A stretch of 64,000 bases of DNA, taken from assembly GCA_963965975.1 (NCBI GenBank), contig OZ014414.1, forward strand, positions 6,733,501-6,797,500, read 5' to 3'. How positions within the stretch are numbered: position 1 is the stretch's first letter; every line of letters starts with the position of its first letter. Source of the stretch: Xestospongia bergquistia. Lineage: Eukaryota; Porifera; Demospongiae; Haplosclerida; Petrosiidae. The notes beneath the pieces were generated by a model. It was given only the letters and a program-made list of their open reading frames with translations. It was not told the origin of the DNA and did no database searches. Both the position numbers and the translations under genes were made by a program. Shown here piece after piece: positions 33,901 through 44,550 of the stretch.

Positions 33901-35135
33901 GATTTGGCTGAAACATTTTGTTTGAAGAGGTCTGAGAAATTTGTCTCCCTAAATTGATATTATACAGTTGTCATTAGACATTATAAGGTTTAATTGTTTT
34001 AGTAATTATATAGATTGTGCATTTAATTTGAAAAACAACTTAAATATAGTTTATATACTAAGGTAAATGCCTTTACTGAATTAACTAACCTTATCCCTTT
34101 GTCAGCTTAATAATTCTAATATAATACAAACTTGCAGGCAAGTGGCTGAACTCGCTTTCAGCCTCCATTTTGGATTTCCATCTATAAAAATTTATGTTTA
34201 CTTTGACTTGCAGTCTTATCTGAGTAGCTCATAATTGCTATTGAAGATGAAGCTATATGTATCTTAGAGTAACTGCATTACCAACTGAAGTTTGGAAGTT
34301 ATACTTCATCGGAAAAGATTAGATGTGACAGATGATAGGATTGAAGTGGATGTGAGGATGATTGAAGAAAGTATACTGCAAAAAAATAGGACTAAAAAGT
34401 ATTATAATCCATTTTGTAGAGGAGGATTATTTTTGAGGTGCTACATAAGTGTTATTAGCTTACCTTTATACAAAAGCATTTGTTATTTTTACCAGTGGAA
34501 AAATAACATTTAGTTAATGGTGTGATTTTGAAAGTAACAATGCTGAAATGGCAGAAAGCCCATAGACTACAATCCATAAACTGTAATCCCAATACTGTAA
34601 ACTTTAAACATTTAGTTCTAAAGAGTTAACGTTAATCTAAGCTCCGTTTCTGCCATTTCCACTATATTTCTGTCTTTCTACTGCTTCCTCATGATTATAG
34701 GGGTCTGAGTAGTCTCATAAGAGAACTGGAATAAAGGTCTCACCATATGTTATAAATGGGGAGGGATATTATAACTATGAACACCATTGTTTGTAAGTTT
34801 TTGTAAACAATAGTGATTAATAATATTAAAAAAAAGAATAAGTTTGAACTCTGTTTCCAGAACATACAATTAATTTGAATATCAATCAAGGAACTGTTAG
34901 TCATGCATTCACTGTCTCAATGAGACTAGTATCTACAATTCGCAAGTTTTTATAAGCTAAGTTTCATTCATAAAAAATAAGTCAAACTGCTAGTTTCAAG
35001 CAAAATTGCTCTACTTTTATCGTCTACTATTTTTTAGGGGAAAAATTGTTAGTAAAAGAGGAGAAAATTATGTGATGAGAAATTTAAACAGAAAATAAAA
35101 GTAAGCGAGAAGACAGATTAAGAATAAACTTACTA
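33901..35135. other. Non-coding duplicate of ~19.1-20.3 kb
   Basis: Follows the 19165-20308 copy with substitutions and a ~55-bp extra segment at 34388-34445. The open frame at 34292-34513 exists only because of that extra segment and is not called. Confidence 0.7.
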
Positions 35136-35921
35136 TTATATGAACACAAGTCTGTCTTTAATAACTTGATAACTATCTAACTTCTTAAAATACTCTTCAT
35201 CTTGTTTTAATAAGTGTAGTTGCCTTATTGTAGTATTTTTATTAAGTGATGCACATATTGTCGTGATATCATAATTGTTCAGTGAAGTATTGTTAAGATA
35301 TAGTGTTTTCAGTGATGTAGTTGTTTGTATTAGATCTGCTATTGTACTGGTACTAACTGAAGTGATCTGATGATTACCTCCGATGTTCAGTGTAGTCAAC
35401 GTTTCATTTTTAGTAAGTTCTTCACAGATATATTGGACTCCATTATCAGTGATGTTACAGTTGTAGAGATGTAGATCTTTTAAAGTTGTATTACTTGATA
35501 ACATAGTAGATAAGTGAGTCATATCTTCATCTGTGATATCAGTAACATCATACAACACGAACTCTTTATGCGTTTTATCATTAAAGAGACTATCACTGAC
35601 TTGTTTGATACCACCAGTAAGTGAAGAGGACCACAGCACTAGTCTCTTTATTGTTTCAAGATTTTAGTATCTCTGATAATATGGATACACACTTACTGTC
35701 CAATGAAGTGTCCCATATATAAAGAGTCCTCGCTGTACACTTATTAAGATTGTTTATAATAACTGCAGTATTTTCAGGAGATGATGAGTTGAGATAAATA
35801 CTCCATTCCTTTCCTGTTTGTTGTTCTTTTATTAATTTACTTATAACGTCTTCACTGTCTGTTATACTTGGTCTAGAGAGTGTAACAATTTAGTTGCTCC
35901 ACTGAACACTTCCAGTGTCTC
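35136..35921 (-). pseudogene. Dead LRR exon (psi-LRR3)
   Basis: Copy of the terminal LRR exon with the usual TTATAACAG acceptor. An in-frame TAA follows WSN (near 35890), and a 2-nt loss near 35658 shifts the frame. The distal 167 codons (35639-35136) are open and end in TAA. Closest to psi-LRR1. Confidence 0.85.
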
Positions 35922-36735
35922 CTGTTATAAAACAGAGTTAGTATAATAGTATAGTACACACATCAATATCTCTTTATAAAGTTTGCTCACCAAGACAAAT
36001 AAAAGTAGAAAATGATCTACTAACACAAGACAATATAATATACAGAATTATAATATAGTTCGTATAGATCAATGTTACTGACTAACTAGAGCTTCTCTTT
36101 GAATCTTTTTTTTTTGACAGAGAGTCTGTTATCGCTTCATAATAGCCTGGTAAGAAGCATATTCCACGTGGAAAGTTACACGCGTTGGTTCAGCTACGGT
36201 TGCTACGTTTATATTCAGGAAGTAGGAGGGGTTGTAATTCAACACAAAACACCTCCTCGTCATAGTAATGGCAGTAAGGAATACGCATGCGCACACATTT
36301 TATAGCTTCATACAATCACACTTTTGTTCTGTGAATTTGTAGATCGTTGAGAAAGAAGTATTCGGTTACTAGAACGTTGCAAGATAAGTAAAATTGGACT
36401 AATAATTATGTTAATAATGGATACTTTACAGATAATCTTAGTACACATATCGTACTATAGACTGTAGACAAAGAATCAAACTTATCTCAAGCAATGAACC
36501 ATTTAATACAAGTAAGTACATTTAATTAGTTTATTACTACTTATGAATAACTTTATAAATTTTAATACTCTTCTTTGAGAAATTCTTTTGTCAATCCCCC
36601 TTTCAGTTCAGCATTAAACAGAAATAGTCTAAAAGGAAAATTTGAATATTATAGTATCAAGCTTCATGTTTTAGCAATAGTCACAGCAGTCAAGTTTATT
36701 ACAAACTAGGGAATTCATATCGATTACCCAAGAAA
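35922..36735. other. Spacer upstream of PSTK
   Basis: No supported gene. The part around 36150-36300 is less AT-rich than its surroundings and may hold the PSTK promoter. Confidence 0.5.
36284..36293. promoter_or_regulatory. NRF-1-like palindrome
   Basis: CGCATGCGCA matches the core of the nuclear respiratory factor 1 site known from animal promoters (GCGCATGCGC). It lies ~440 bp upstream of the PSTK start codon. Its function here is inferred only. Confidence 0.35.
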
Positions 36736-39046
36736 ATGGCTGAACTGTAAGTCGAAATGTTAAGTATTGTACGATTTCGTAAATCAAGTCTTAAATGTGA
36801 AATGCCATAGATATACTTTATAACATTTTCGTTACCTTTTCTGGGTTGACTCAGTAGTCAGTAGCTACCTCTGCTAGCAGAGGAGACACTGAAGATAGCC
36901 TAGTGGATTTGCCAAACTTTAGCTTTATTCTGTAATGTTACATTGCAATAATTGTAAAAAATTAATGCTGTAGTGAAACTAAGAAATGACTATGACTATA
37001 AGTGCCAACAAGAAGTCCCTATTAACCATTTATGGTAATTAATCTTTTAGGTTAAGATCTAACTAGGAGTTTAATCTCTTCATCAATAGATTTAGACCAT
37101 AAACTATGCAGCCTAAGCCATAACCGTAAACACAAGCCTGGTTCACAACTAAATATGGACTTCCTGCTGGTATATAGATACCACCTTAACACCAATGAAT
37201 TACTATTCCACCATCATTTTGTAGTACTAGTGATGAGGAATGTTTAACTCCACAAGTCTGTATTGTGCTGATATTTGGGATACCTGCTTCTGGAAAGACG
37301 TACATAGCAAGAGAACTTATAGCCAAGGAAATGCAATTCTTTGGAGCAAAGTATTGTGTCATACATGTTTGTATGGATGATTTTTATCCTAAAGACACAA
37401 GAGCTGAAGATAGATTTGTGTATGGAACTAACATACTTATAGTGAAAGGGAATGTGCTTGTGACCTTTAAATGTATTGTAGTTTGTTCCCTCCTAAATTG
37501 GTGCATGTAGACTAGCACAGTGGTATATACTGATCAAGTCTGTTGTTTAGTTTGAAATATTTTGACCTAGTGAGTATGTGTACACATTGATTATTTTATT
37601 CTATGTATGCAAACATTGAAGGTGATATGAATATTAAATTTTCTTACTAGTTACATGCAATTGTTACAACGTTTGACATTTCTCTTATTAATAATCAACA
37701 AATGTACTTTTATGTTTCACTGTAGAAATAGTCACTGTTCATCTAGTGAAGACTTCAACTGGAAAGAAACAAGAAGATTTGTCAAATCTTGTATTGAGGA
37801 ATTTTTAAGTGGAAAGAGCCTTAGTAAATGTAATGATACCACTGCAAGAATATTTAGCTCTGTTCTACCTGTTCATCAATCAGCAGTGGTGATTGTTGAT
37901 GATAACCTACCATTAAGAAGCATGAGACATGAGTATTATCAAGTAGCTAAAAAATGTAATAGCAACAAATACATAACAGTTTGTTAAATATGGTATTATA
38001 GATTCATGTGGGTTCCTTTCAGTGTGTGTTCAATGCCAACTTGAAATTGCTCAAAAGCGCAACTCCCAGAGATCAAATCCAATTCCCTGTCATACTTTGG
38101 TTGCTATGGCAGCACAGCTTGAAATACCTGATGCCCAAAAGCATCACTGGGAAAAAAACAGTATGACAGTCGACAGTAGCTACTCTAAAGAAGACCCCAG
38201 ATGGTTATGTGATACATGGTATAATAATATCAATACTATCTCAAGTTAATGCCAACATGGTTTATATTTGACAGTGGGGATATAGTTGAATATTGTAATA
38301 GACTTCTACAACACCCTGAAACAACTGATATTAAAGACAAAAGCAAGGTCAGTTCAACTTTTGTATTGCAATTCAGTAACATACAATGATGCTTCTCTTT
38401 GTAGACAGACGGACAAAGAGCAACATCTGAAAGTGTGCTCTATCAATGTGATCAGATTCTACGACAGTTAGTATCTAAGGAGATAAGGAAAGAAAAAGGT
38501 AATGCTTTTGAAGAGTTTTCAATATAATACAACTAATGCATATCGCAAGGCTTGGATTTGCGTGACAAACCAGCACAAACAAGTAAAATAGCTAAATTGC
38601 CCATAGCATTGCAATTCATGTTAAGGTGTATCTCTTCCTACCTTCACATGAATCTTGTACACACAGCATAAATGTTAAAGCTTATTACATGGGTTTCCAG
38701 ATATTTTATAGAAAGTGTATTCTTATAATTAGTACTAGTTTTCAGGCAGTGAATGAAGTAAGCCCTTCACAGCAATCTATATATACTTAGCTAACAGATA
38801 TTACATTCTAAATCAGTAACATGGGTTGTCTGACAAATTTTTATAGGAACATGTGACATACAGAATTTACAAGAGTTAGCTAAGAGAGCAAATCAAAGCA
38901 GAAGAGGTGTTTTAATTGAGCTGCGATCTGGTCATCTGCTAAGTGCAGATGTTCATCAGACATCTAGTGACAAGGAAAGTGTTTCTTTCCAAAACCTAGA
39001 AGAGAAGTTAATATTAAGATTTAATCAACTTTTCAATAAAATGTAA
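36736..39046 (+). CDS. PSTK: O-phosphoseryl-tRNA(Sec) kinase
   Basis: Seven exons: 36736-36746, 37225-37419, 37726-37955, 38023-38218, 38275-38347, 38405-38498 and 38847-39046. They total 999 bp, in frame throughout, giving 332 residues. The kinase phosphorylates Ser-tRNA(Sec) so that SEPSECS can make selenocysteinyl-tRNA, in the cytosol. Evidence: a P-loop GIPASGKT near residue 22, a DD motif (MDDFYP), the family signature VDDNLPLRSMRHEYYQ, CQLEIAQKRNSQR (the lid-like region) and HHWEKNSMT. The C-terminal TDGQRATSESVLYQ and DQILRQLVSK match the vertebrate protein's end. Exon 1 is only 11 bp (ATGGCTGAACT then GTAAGT). The exon 4 donor is the least certain. An AATAAA (39045-39050) overlaps the stop. 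Presence implies a selenoprotein-making organism. Confidence 0.92.
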
Positions 39047-39103
39047 TAAAACCATTTTGCAACATCAATATTATGACAACTTTGCAGTCAGATATTCCAA
39101 ACA

Positions 39104-39322
39104 TTAGTCCTTTAACAGGTAACCTGGTTGATACTGCACACAAGTTTGACTGTTGACATCAGTAGTTGATAAGATGCCCAGCATAGTGGACGAGTACTGT
39201 AACACAGGATTTGGCCTAACATTGTGACTATCACCAAGAGTGGTGTATTTAAAGATGTGAATTTTTTCACTAGGCATAGCCAGAAAAGGAGTTAGTACCA
39301 ACTTCAAATTTTTTAATGTCAC
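39104..39322 (-). CDS. Possible terminal exon of an antisense gene
   Basis: A 72-codon minus-strand frame ends in QPGYLLKD and a TAA just downstream of PSTK. It has natural-looking composition (KIHIFKYTTLGDS, SSTMLGILSTTD). Its apparent start is a GTG, so if real it would be the last exon of a gene convergent with PSTK. I do not recognise the family and found no upstream exon. Confidence 0.25.
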   Translation of the reverse strand: MTLKNLKLVLTPFLAMPSEKIHIFKYTTLGDSHNVRPNPVLQYSSTMLGILSTTDVNSQTCVQYQPGYLLKD

Positions 39323-40299
39323 TTAACCATCCGAGTTCCATTTTTACTAACTTTAGTTATTGACTCTAATATGTTTTATTTATATAAGCTTCAAAGAGGC
39401 AGTATTATGGAGAACACCCAATGTGTTAACAAACCAAACCTTTCACTACTAGACATCTTTGTGATTATGACATCAAGATATTTATATGAACAGGTTGAAT
39501 TTTGTTCAAAGCTTACACTAATAAGGGAGTTATTAGCTAAAAATTGCTTTGGTTAGCCTGGGCTTACCATACATTATTAAGTAGTTTACTTATTTGCTGG
39601 ACATACACTACAAGCTAACAGTAGTCATCATATTGGGTAGCCTCAAACAATTAAACAGTTTTGTACCCAATGGAATTACTGTTTAAGTACCATCAATATT
39701 CAGATAATTGGTCCCCTTTAAACTCTCCATCAGCAATCATCCTTCCACTTCATACTATTCTGTCTTTCACAGACAGGCTCCATTAATTACCAACAAATTG
39801 TTTCATGTAAAAAACTGTCCATGGAAGGCAAAAGTTAAAAGTTAAAAAAGTTTTGAAGTTATTGCAAATTTTGCTTACCTCAACTGTGCCAGAATGCCAA
39901 TTGCAAACAAACTAAAATGACTACAGAAACTGTGGTGAATATTTTGCACTTTAATGCTTCATTTTATTTATATTGTTTACTATAGTCTGCATTATTATTA
40001 TCAGTAGTAGTAGTATTGTACATTTTGAGTTGTCATATTATCTAATTGGTCTTGTGATCATAATCCTTTCTTCATCTCTACAGTCTACACTACGTTCTAT
40101 TCTTTATTATAACATTATCCATTGAAAGCTGTCTAATCATATACTCACAACAGAGTCTTGTAACTATATTATCCAAGCTACAACAAATAGCAACAACGTA
40201 ACAAAGGCCATAAAATCATGCTAGCTAAGAAGGTCCACACTGTTTCAAGTCCTTTGAGGCCATAATATTTCAAGCTTAGTCACAAGAGTCCTTAAAGTT
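39323..40299. other. No gene seen
   Basis: AT-rich intergenic sequence without a convincing open frame, repeat or RNA gene. Confidence 0.6.
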
Positions 40300-40960
40300 G
40301 GTGATAACAGTTCTAGAATTTGAATTTCTTTATAAACCACAGTATGTTGGTGTTAATATAGCATGGTTCATCTAACACTTCACATTGTTGTTCGTCCCAT
40401 TAGATGTCATCAGGATACAGGACACTACTCACATTTACCAGCTCTTCCTTACTCATTGTAGCAGTCACTGCCAAAAAATCTTGGTATATCTGTGCTATAG
40501 CTTCCAGAATTATATAAGACATACATGCATGTTTAAGAGGATTATTGTCGATATGTAGTAAACACACCATCGCCATAATATTATCAATATTTGGATTATC
40601 AACAGAAAATCCACTTCACAAATCTTGTACAAACCATCTGGTGACACATAATGATGTTTTCTCACTCATCAATATACTTTGTTCTAAGTAGTTTCATACA
40701 TATTATCAAGAATACTGAAATCTGACTACTAGCTAATGAAAATGGTCAACTGCATAGACTATAGCTAGTCTTATTATTTTCTTTTATTGTTTGTCCAGAT
40801 GGACATACAGCATTAGGCACACTCATGTTGACGTAGCACAATTGCATCCAGGCTCCTTTTAATCACATCTATACAGTTACTACCCTCCACTTCAGAGTAG
40901 ACTGTTATAAGAGAATCATTACACTGCAAAATTTAGGTGGGCTAACATCAAGGTGGAATA
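40300..40960 (-). pseudogene. Heavily decayed FReD copy
   Basis: The minus strand retains pieces of the family: CYVNMSVPNAVCPSGQT (cf. GYLNMSEPNATCPLGL) near 40810-40850, and WDEQQC with EPCYINTN and LWFIKKF near 40320-40400, with stops and frameshifts between. More diverged than the other FReD relics, so an older duplication. Confidence 0.7.
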
Positions 40961-41571
40961 CTCACACCAATTTCATTTTCCACTATGGTGGTAATGATTG
41001 TGCCGCTGCATAAATGATATATAGGTGGTAATTGCTTCAATTACCAATGGAGATGTGACATGACTGCAATTTACCTTTTTGTGTGTTCATTTTCTAAACT
41101 GTGTGAATTGGCAAGCTAAGTGTTAACATAATTATAGATCGGATAATATGTAATTTTGACTTTCAGCTTTCACAGTAGTGTTGATGAGGTTTGATATCTA
41201 AAGCTTGAAAGTTGTAAGTAAATGAAGAACTCTGTTTGAGAGGATAATAATCAGTAGTAACAATCAAAGAAGTTGAACGTTATATTACTTTCACAGCTAG
41301 TTCACGAGTGCCATTACCATTGATAAATATCACTATTGTCTGTTTATACCTAATTACTCATCATGTCAGAAAAGTGTAAGGCAATATTACAATTTCGAAT
41401 AATTTTTATCAATGAAATATCATAATAATTGTCAAATTAATTTTAATATATGAATATATGCAATAATCGTACTATAATTATAAAATAACTTGAAGAACTA
41501 AATATTACCAATTGTAAGCAACTAAGCTATATAATATTATAATCAGAAATGCAATCCTTTTTTGTGTCAGA

Positions 41572-42293
41572 ACTATATTCTTGATGATGAAACCAACTAT
41601 GATGAACACTCTCTATTATTTCCATGTTTGACAGAAGTAAGTGAAGTTATAAATAATGCCAAAAATATTTTTGTGGGTTTTGTTGCAGAAAGAACAAGTT
41701 TTCACTGTGAGAGAAACTAATGTCTCTGGAGAGTCAGTTAGCTCCCCTCCTTCAAAGAAAATGAAACTTGAATTGACAAAATCTCTACCTGATCCTTTTC
41801 CTTTCTCTGACAATTTAACTCCAGAGATTAGTTTAGCAATGAGAAATCAGATGACGCCTCCAAGAGTCCTTGACGAAATTATAATAGCTGTTGCAAGAGC
41901 AGTGTTTGCTTCAAAAATGTACTCAACTTCAATGGAATTGGAATGGGTGTCCATACAAGCATTTGAAAGATGGGTGTTTTTACGAGCAACATATGGTTCA
42001 CCATTTGTAAGTTTTTTTTATTTATTTCATTCTATCTACATTCAACTTAATTACTAGGGCCATATACTTTCTGGGCTCAAAAGCTGTTTTAAGGAATTTC
42101 GTAGAACACCACGTAATATGAAACGTGTCAAAGTTTCTAGTACAAACAAGGAAAACTACCTAACTCCTGTTGATGATGATGATGGTGAAGACAGTGTGTC
42201 ATATCAACATCATATCAAAGTAATGTCTGTTGAAAACAAAAAGAGTAAACCAAATGAATCCATAATATTCCATATCCAGTGATCTCATGTCTC
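41572..42293 (+). pseudogene. Truncated hypothetical gene, cut by a duplication breakpoint
   Basis: Exon-like pieces 41572-41636, 41690-42004 and 42058-~42260 join in phase 0 at good AG/GTAAGT boundaries. The pieces read NYILDDETNYDE; then a Ser/Pro stretch with a basic KKMKLEL, VLDEIIIAVARAVFASK and FERWVFLRATYGS; then LSGLKSCFKEF, ending in an acidic DDDDGEDS tail. After ...KPNES the frame runs into the duplicated LRR block (homologous to 21435 onward) and stops at 42293. No known domain recognised and no start located. Confidence 0.5.
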
Positions 42294-44550
42294 ACGTCCA
42301 TTATACTGTATTCATCGAAGGTATATAATCCTTCGTTATAAGTACATCATCGATATATCAGTGTATAGTTTAGTACTAATACAATTGTCCATTAATATCA
42401 TCTCATCATTTACTATGTCAATGAACAAACATCTCTACTTCAGAAACATGTACTGTTGTGAATATAAGTGCAGAGGTTAAAAATAATGCCCCGCCCATAA
42501 ATAATTGTTAGAGAGACAAAAAATAAGCGACGTTAGAGAAGTAAGTATCAAGTAAAACTGCTCTATTTTTATTGTTTATTAGTTTTGTTACAGAAATAAA
42601 TTAATTGTTAATAAAAGGAGAGAATATAAAAGGAGTGAGAAGACAGATTAAAAATAAACAACAAACTACTTACCATAACCAGAACACAAGTCTGTCTTTA
42701 ATAACATGATAACTGTCTAACTTCTTACAATACTCCTCATGTTCACTTGATAAGTGTAGTTCCCTTATTGTAGTATTTTTATTAAGTGATGTACAAATTA
42801 TCTTGATATCATCATTGTTCAGTGAAGTACTGTAGAGACGTAGTTCTATTAGTGATGTAGTTCTTTGTATTAGATCTGCTAATATACTGGTACTGACTGA
42901 AGTGATCTGATGATTACGTCCGACGTTCAACAAAACCAACGTTTGGTTTTTAGTAAGTCCTTCACAGATATATCGGACTCCATTATCAGTGATGTTACAG
43001 TTGATGAGACGTAGTTCTTTTAAAGTTGTATTATTTGATAATACATTAGATAAGTGAGTCATATCTTCATCTGTGATACCAGCAACACCCAACAACGTTA
43101 ACTCTTCAAGTGTATTATTATTAAAGAGACTATCACTGACTTCTTTGATACCACTAGTAAGTGAAGAGTGCTCCAGGATTAGTGTCTTTATTGTTTTGTT
43201 ACTTTTTAGTATCTCTGATAATATGGATACACACTCACTATCCAATGAAGTGTTCACAATCTCAAGAATCCTCACCGTACACTTATTAAGATTGTTTATA
43301 ACAACTGCAGTACTTTCAGGAGATGACGACCAGAGACCAATAGTCCATTCTTCTGTTTGGTGTTCCTTTGCTAATTTACTTATAACATCTTCACTTTCTG
43401 TTACACTTGCACTAATGAGCCATACACTATTATCATCATTCCACCGAACTCTTCCAGTGTTTCCTGTTATAAAACAGAGTTAGTATATAGTATAGTAGAC
43501 ACATAGTAACATATACTATAACACACTAACAACATACTGATGAAACCATTACTGTTAACTGAATAAGATTACTATAGCAACAAATTGCAGGAAGCATGGT
43601 TTACTATTACATTTGAGGCCTGGTATGTCCTACTGGTTACAGAGAAACAATCCTATCATACTAACAAAACACTGCCACATAATGGATTTCTAGCATTTGT
43701 ATATCAACACTTAGTCTGGGAAGGCATCTGCTTTGTTTAGAGAGGAATTGTCTAGTAGCCTATTGATCTCTTGCCTGACAAACCACATTGTTTTTATAGT
43801 TGAGTGTGACAATAAACTGCTTTGATCTAATAGAAGATCTGAAAGCTGAATTATTCTTTAGGCATTTCCTGTTTGAATATGGCTTGTTTTATTATCAATC
43901 CTTCCTGGAGTCTGATAAAAGGATTTGTCTTACCAGGTATTAATGTAAACATGTTTGGGTCAGAAAACCACTCTTTATATAATAGTATCTTAACATTGTA
44001 ACATAAATTGTTTCTGTTGCTAGTTCATACATAGTAATGTATCATTGTTTTTAAATCATGTCTTATTTTGTATCTACTTACATAATTTTGTTCTATTATG
44101 ACAGAAGGCTACTAATTGTGACTACTGCCATGATGGGCGTGGCTGATGCTTTGAAGGTTCTATATAGCTACTTTGATTCCCTGTCTTGTAATATAACCTA
44201 CTTGGATGACGTAAGTAACTCTAATCTTTATCATTAGCTATATCCTATAATTAATCCTTCAACTCTGATATAAATGAAGGTTCTATATCAGTAGTTATAT
44301 CATTTCTATTACTACATATGCTAAATTTAGCATAATCTTAAATGGATCTCCTGAATAAACAATATAGTCTTAGCCCCTCCCACTGTATAAGAGGTAATAT
44401 TAACATTGACCCAGCAATTTAATAATAATATATATAACTTACTAATAGTTTCTGATGATCTTTTAACAGTTAGTGCAATTTTCTTTCCTCCTTCTTTAAC
44501 AATATTGATAGCATCAGTATGTGATATATCTTCAGTTGAGTAACCATTAA
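42262..44550. repeat. Block duplicated at 21435-23753
   Basis: LRR exon, its upstream intron and part of the second PDZ exon match the 21-23 kb copy over ~2.3 kb. The left border coincides with the end of the truncated hypothetical gene (ATAATATTCCATATCCAGTG in both). This copy is the functional-looking one. Confidence 0.85.

Noticed and set aside
44130-44215. Plus-strand frame MGVADALKVLYSYF between AG and GTAAGT sites
   Set aside because: A 4-nt indel in the 23.3-kb copy destroys the frame, and the region is intron of gene A on the other strand.
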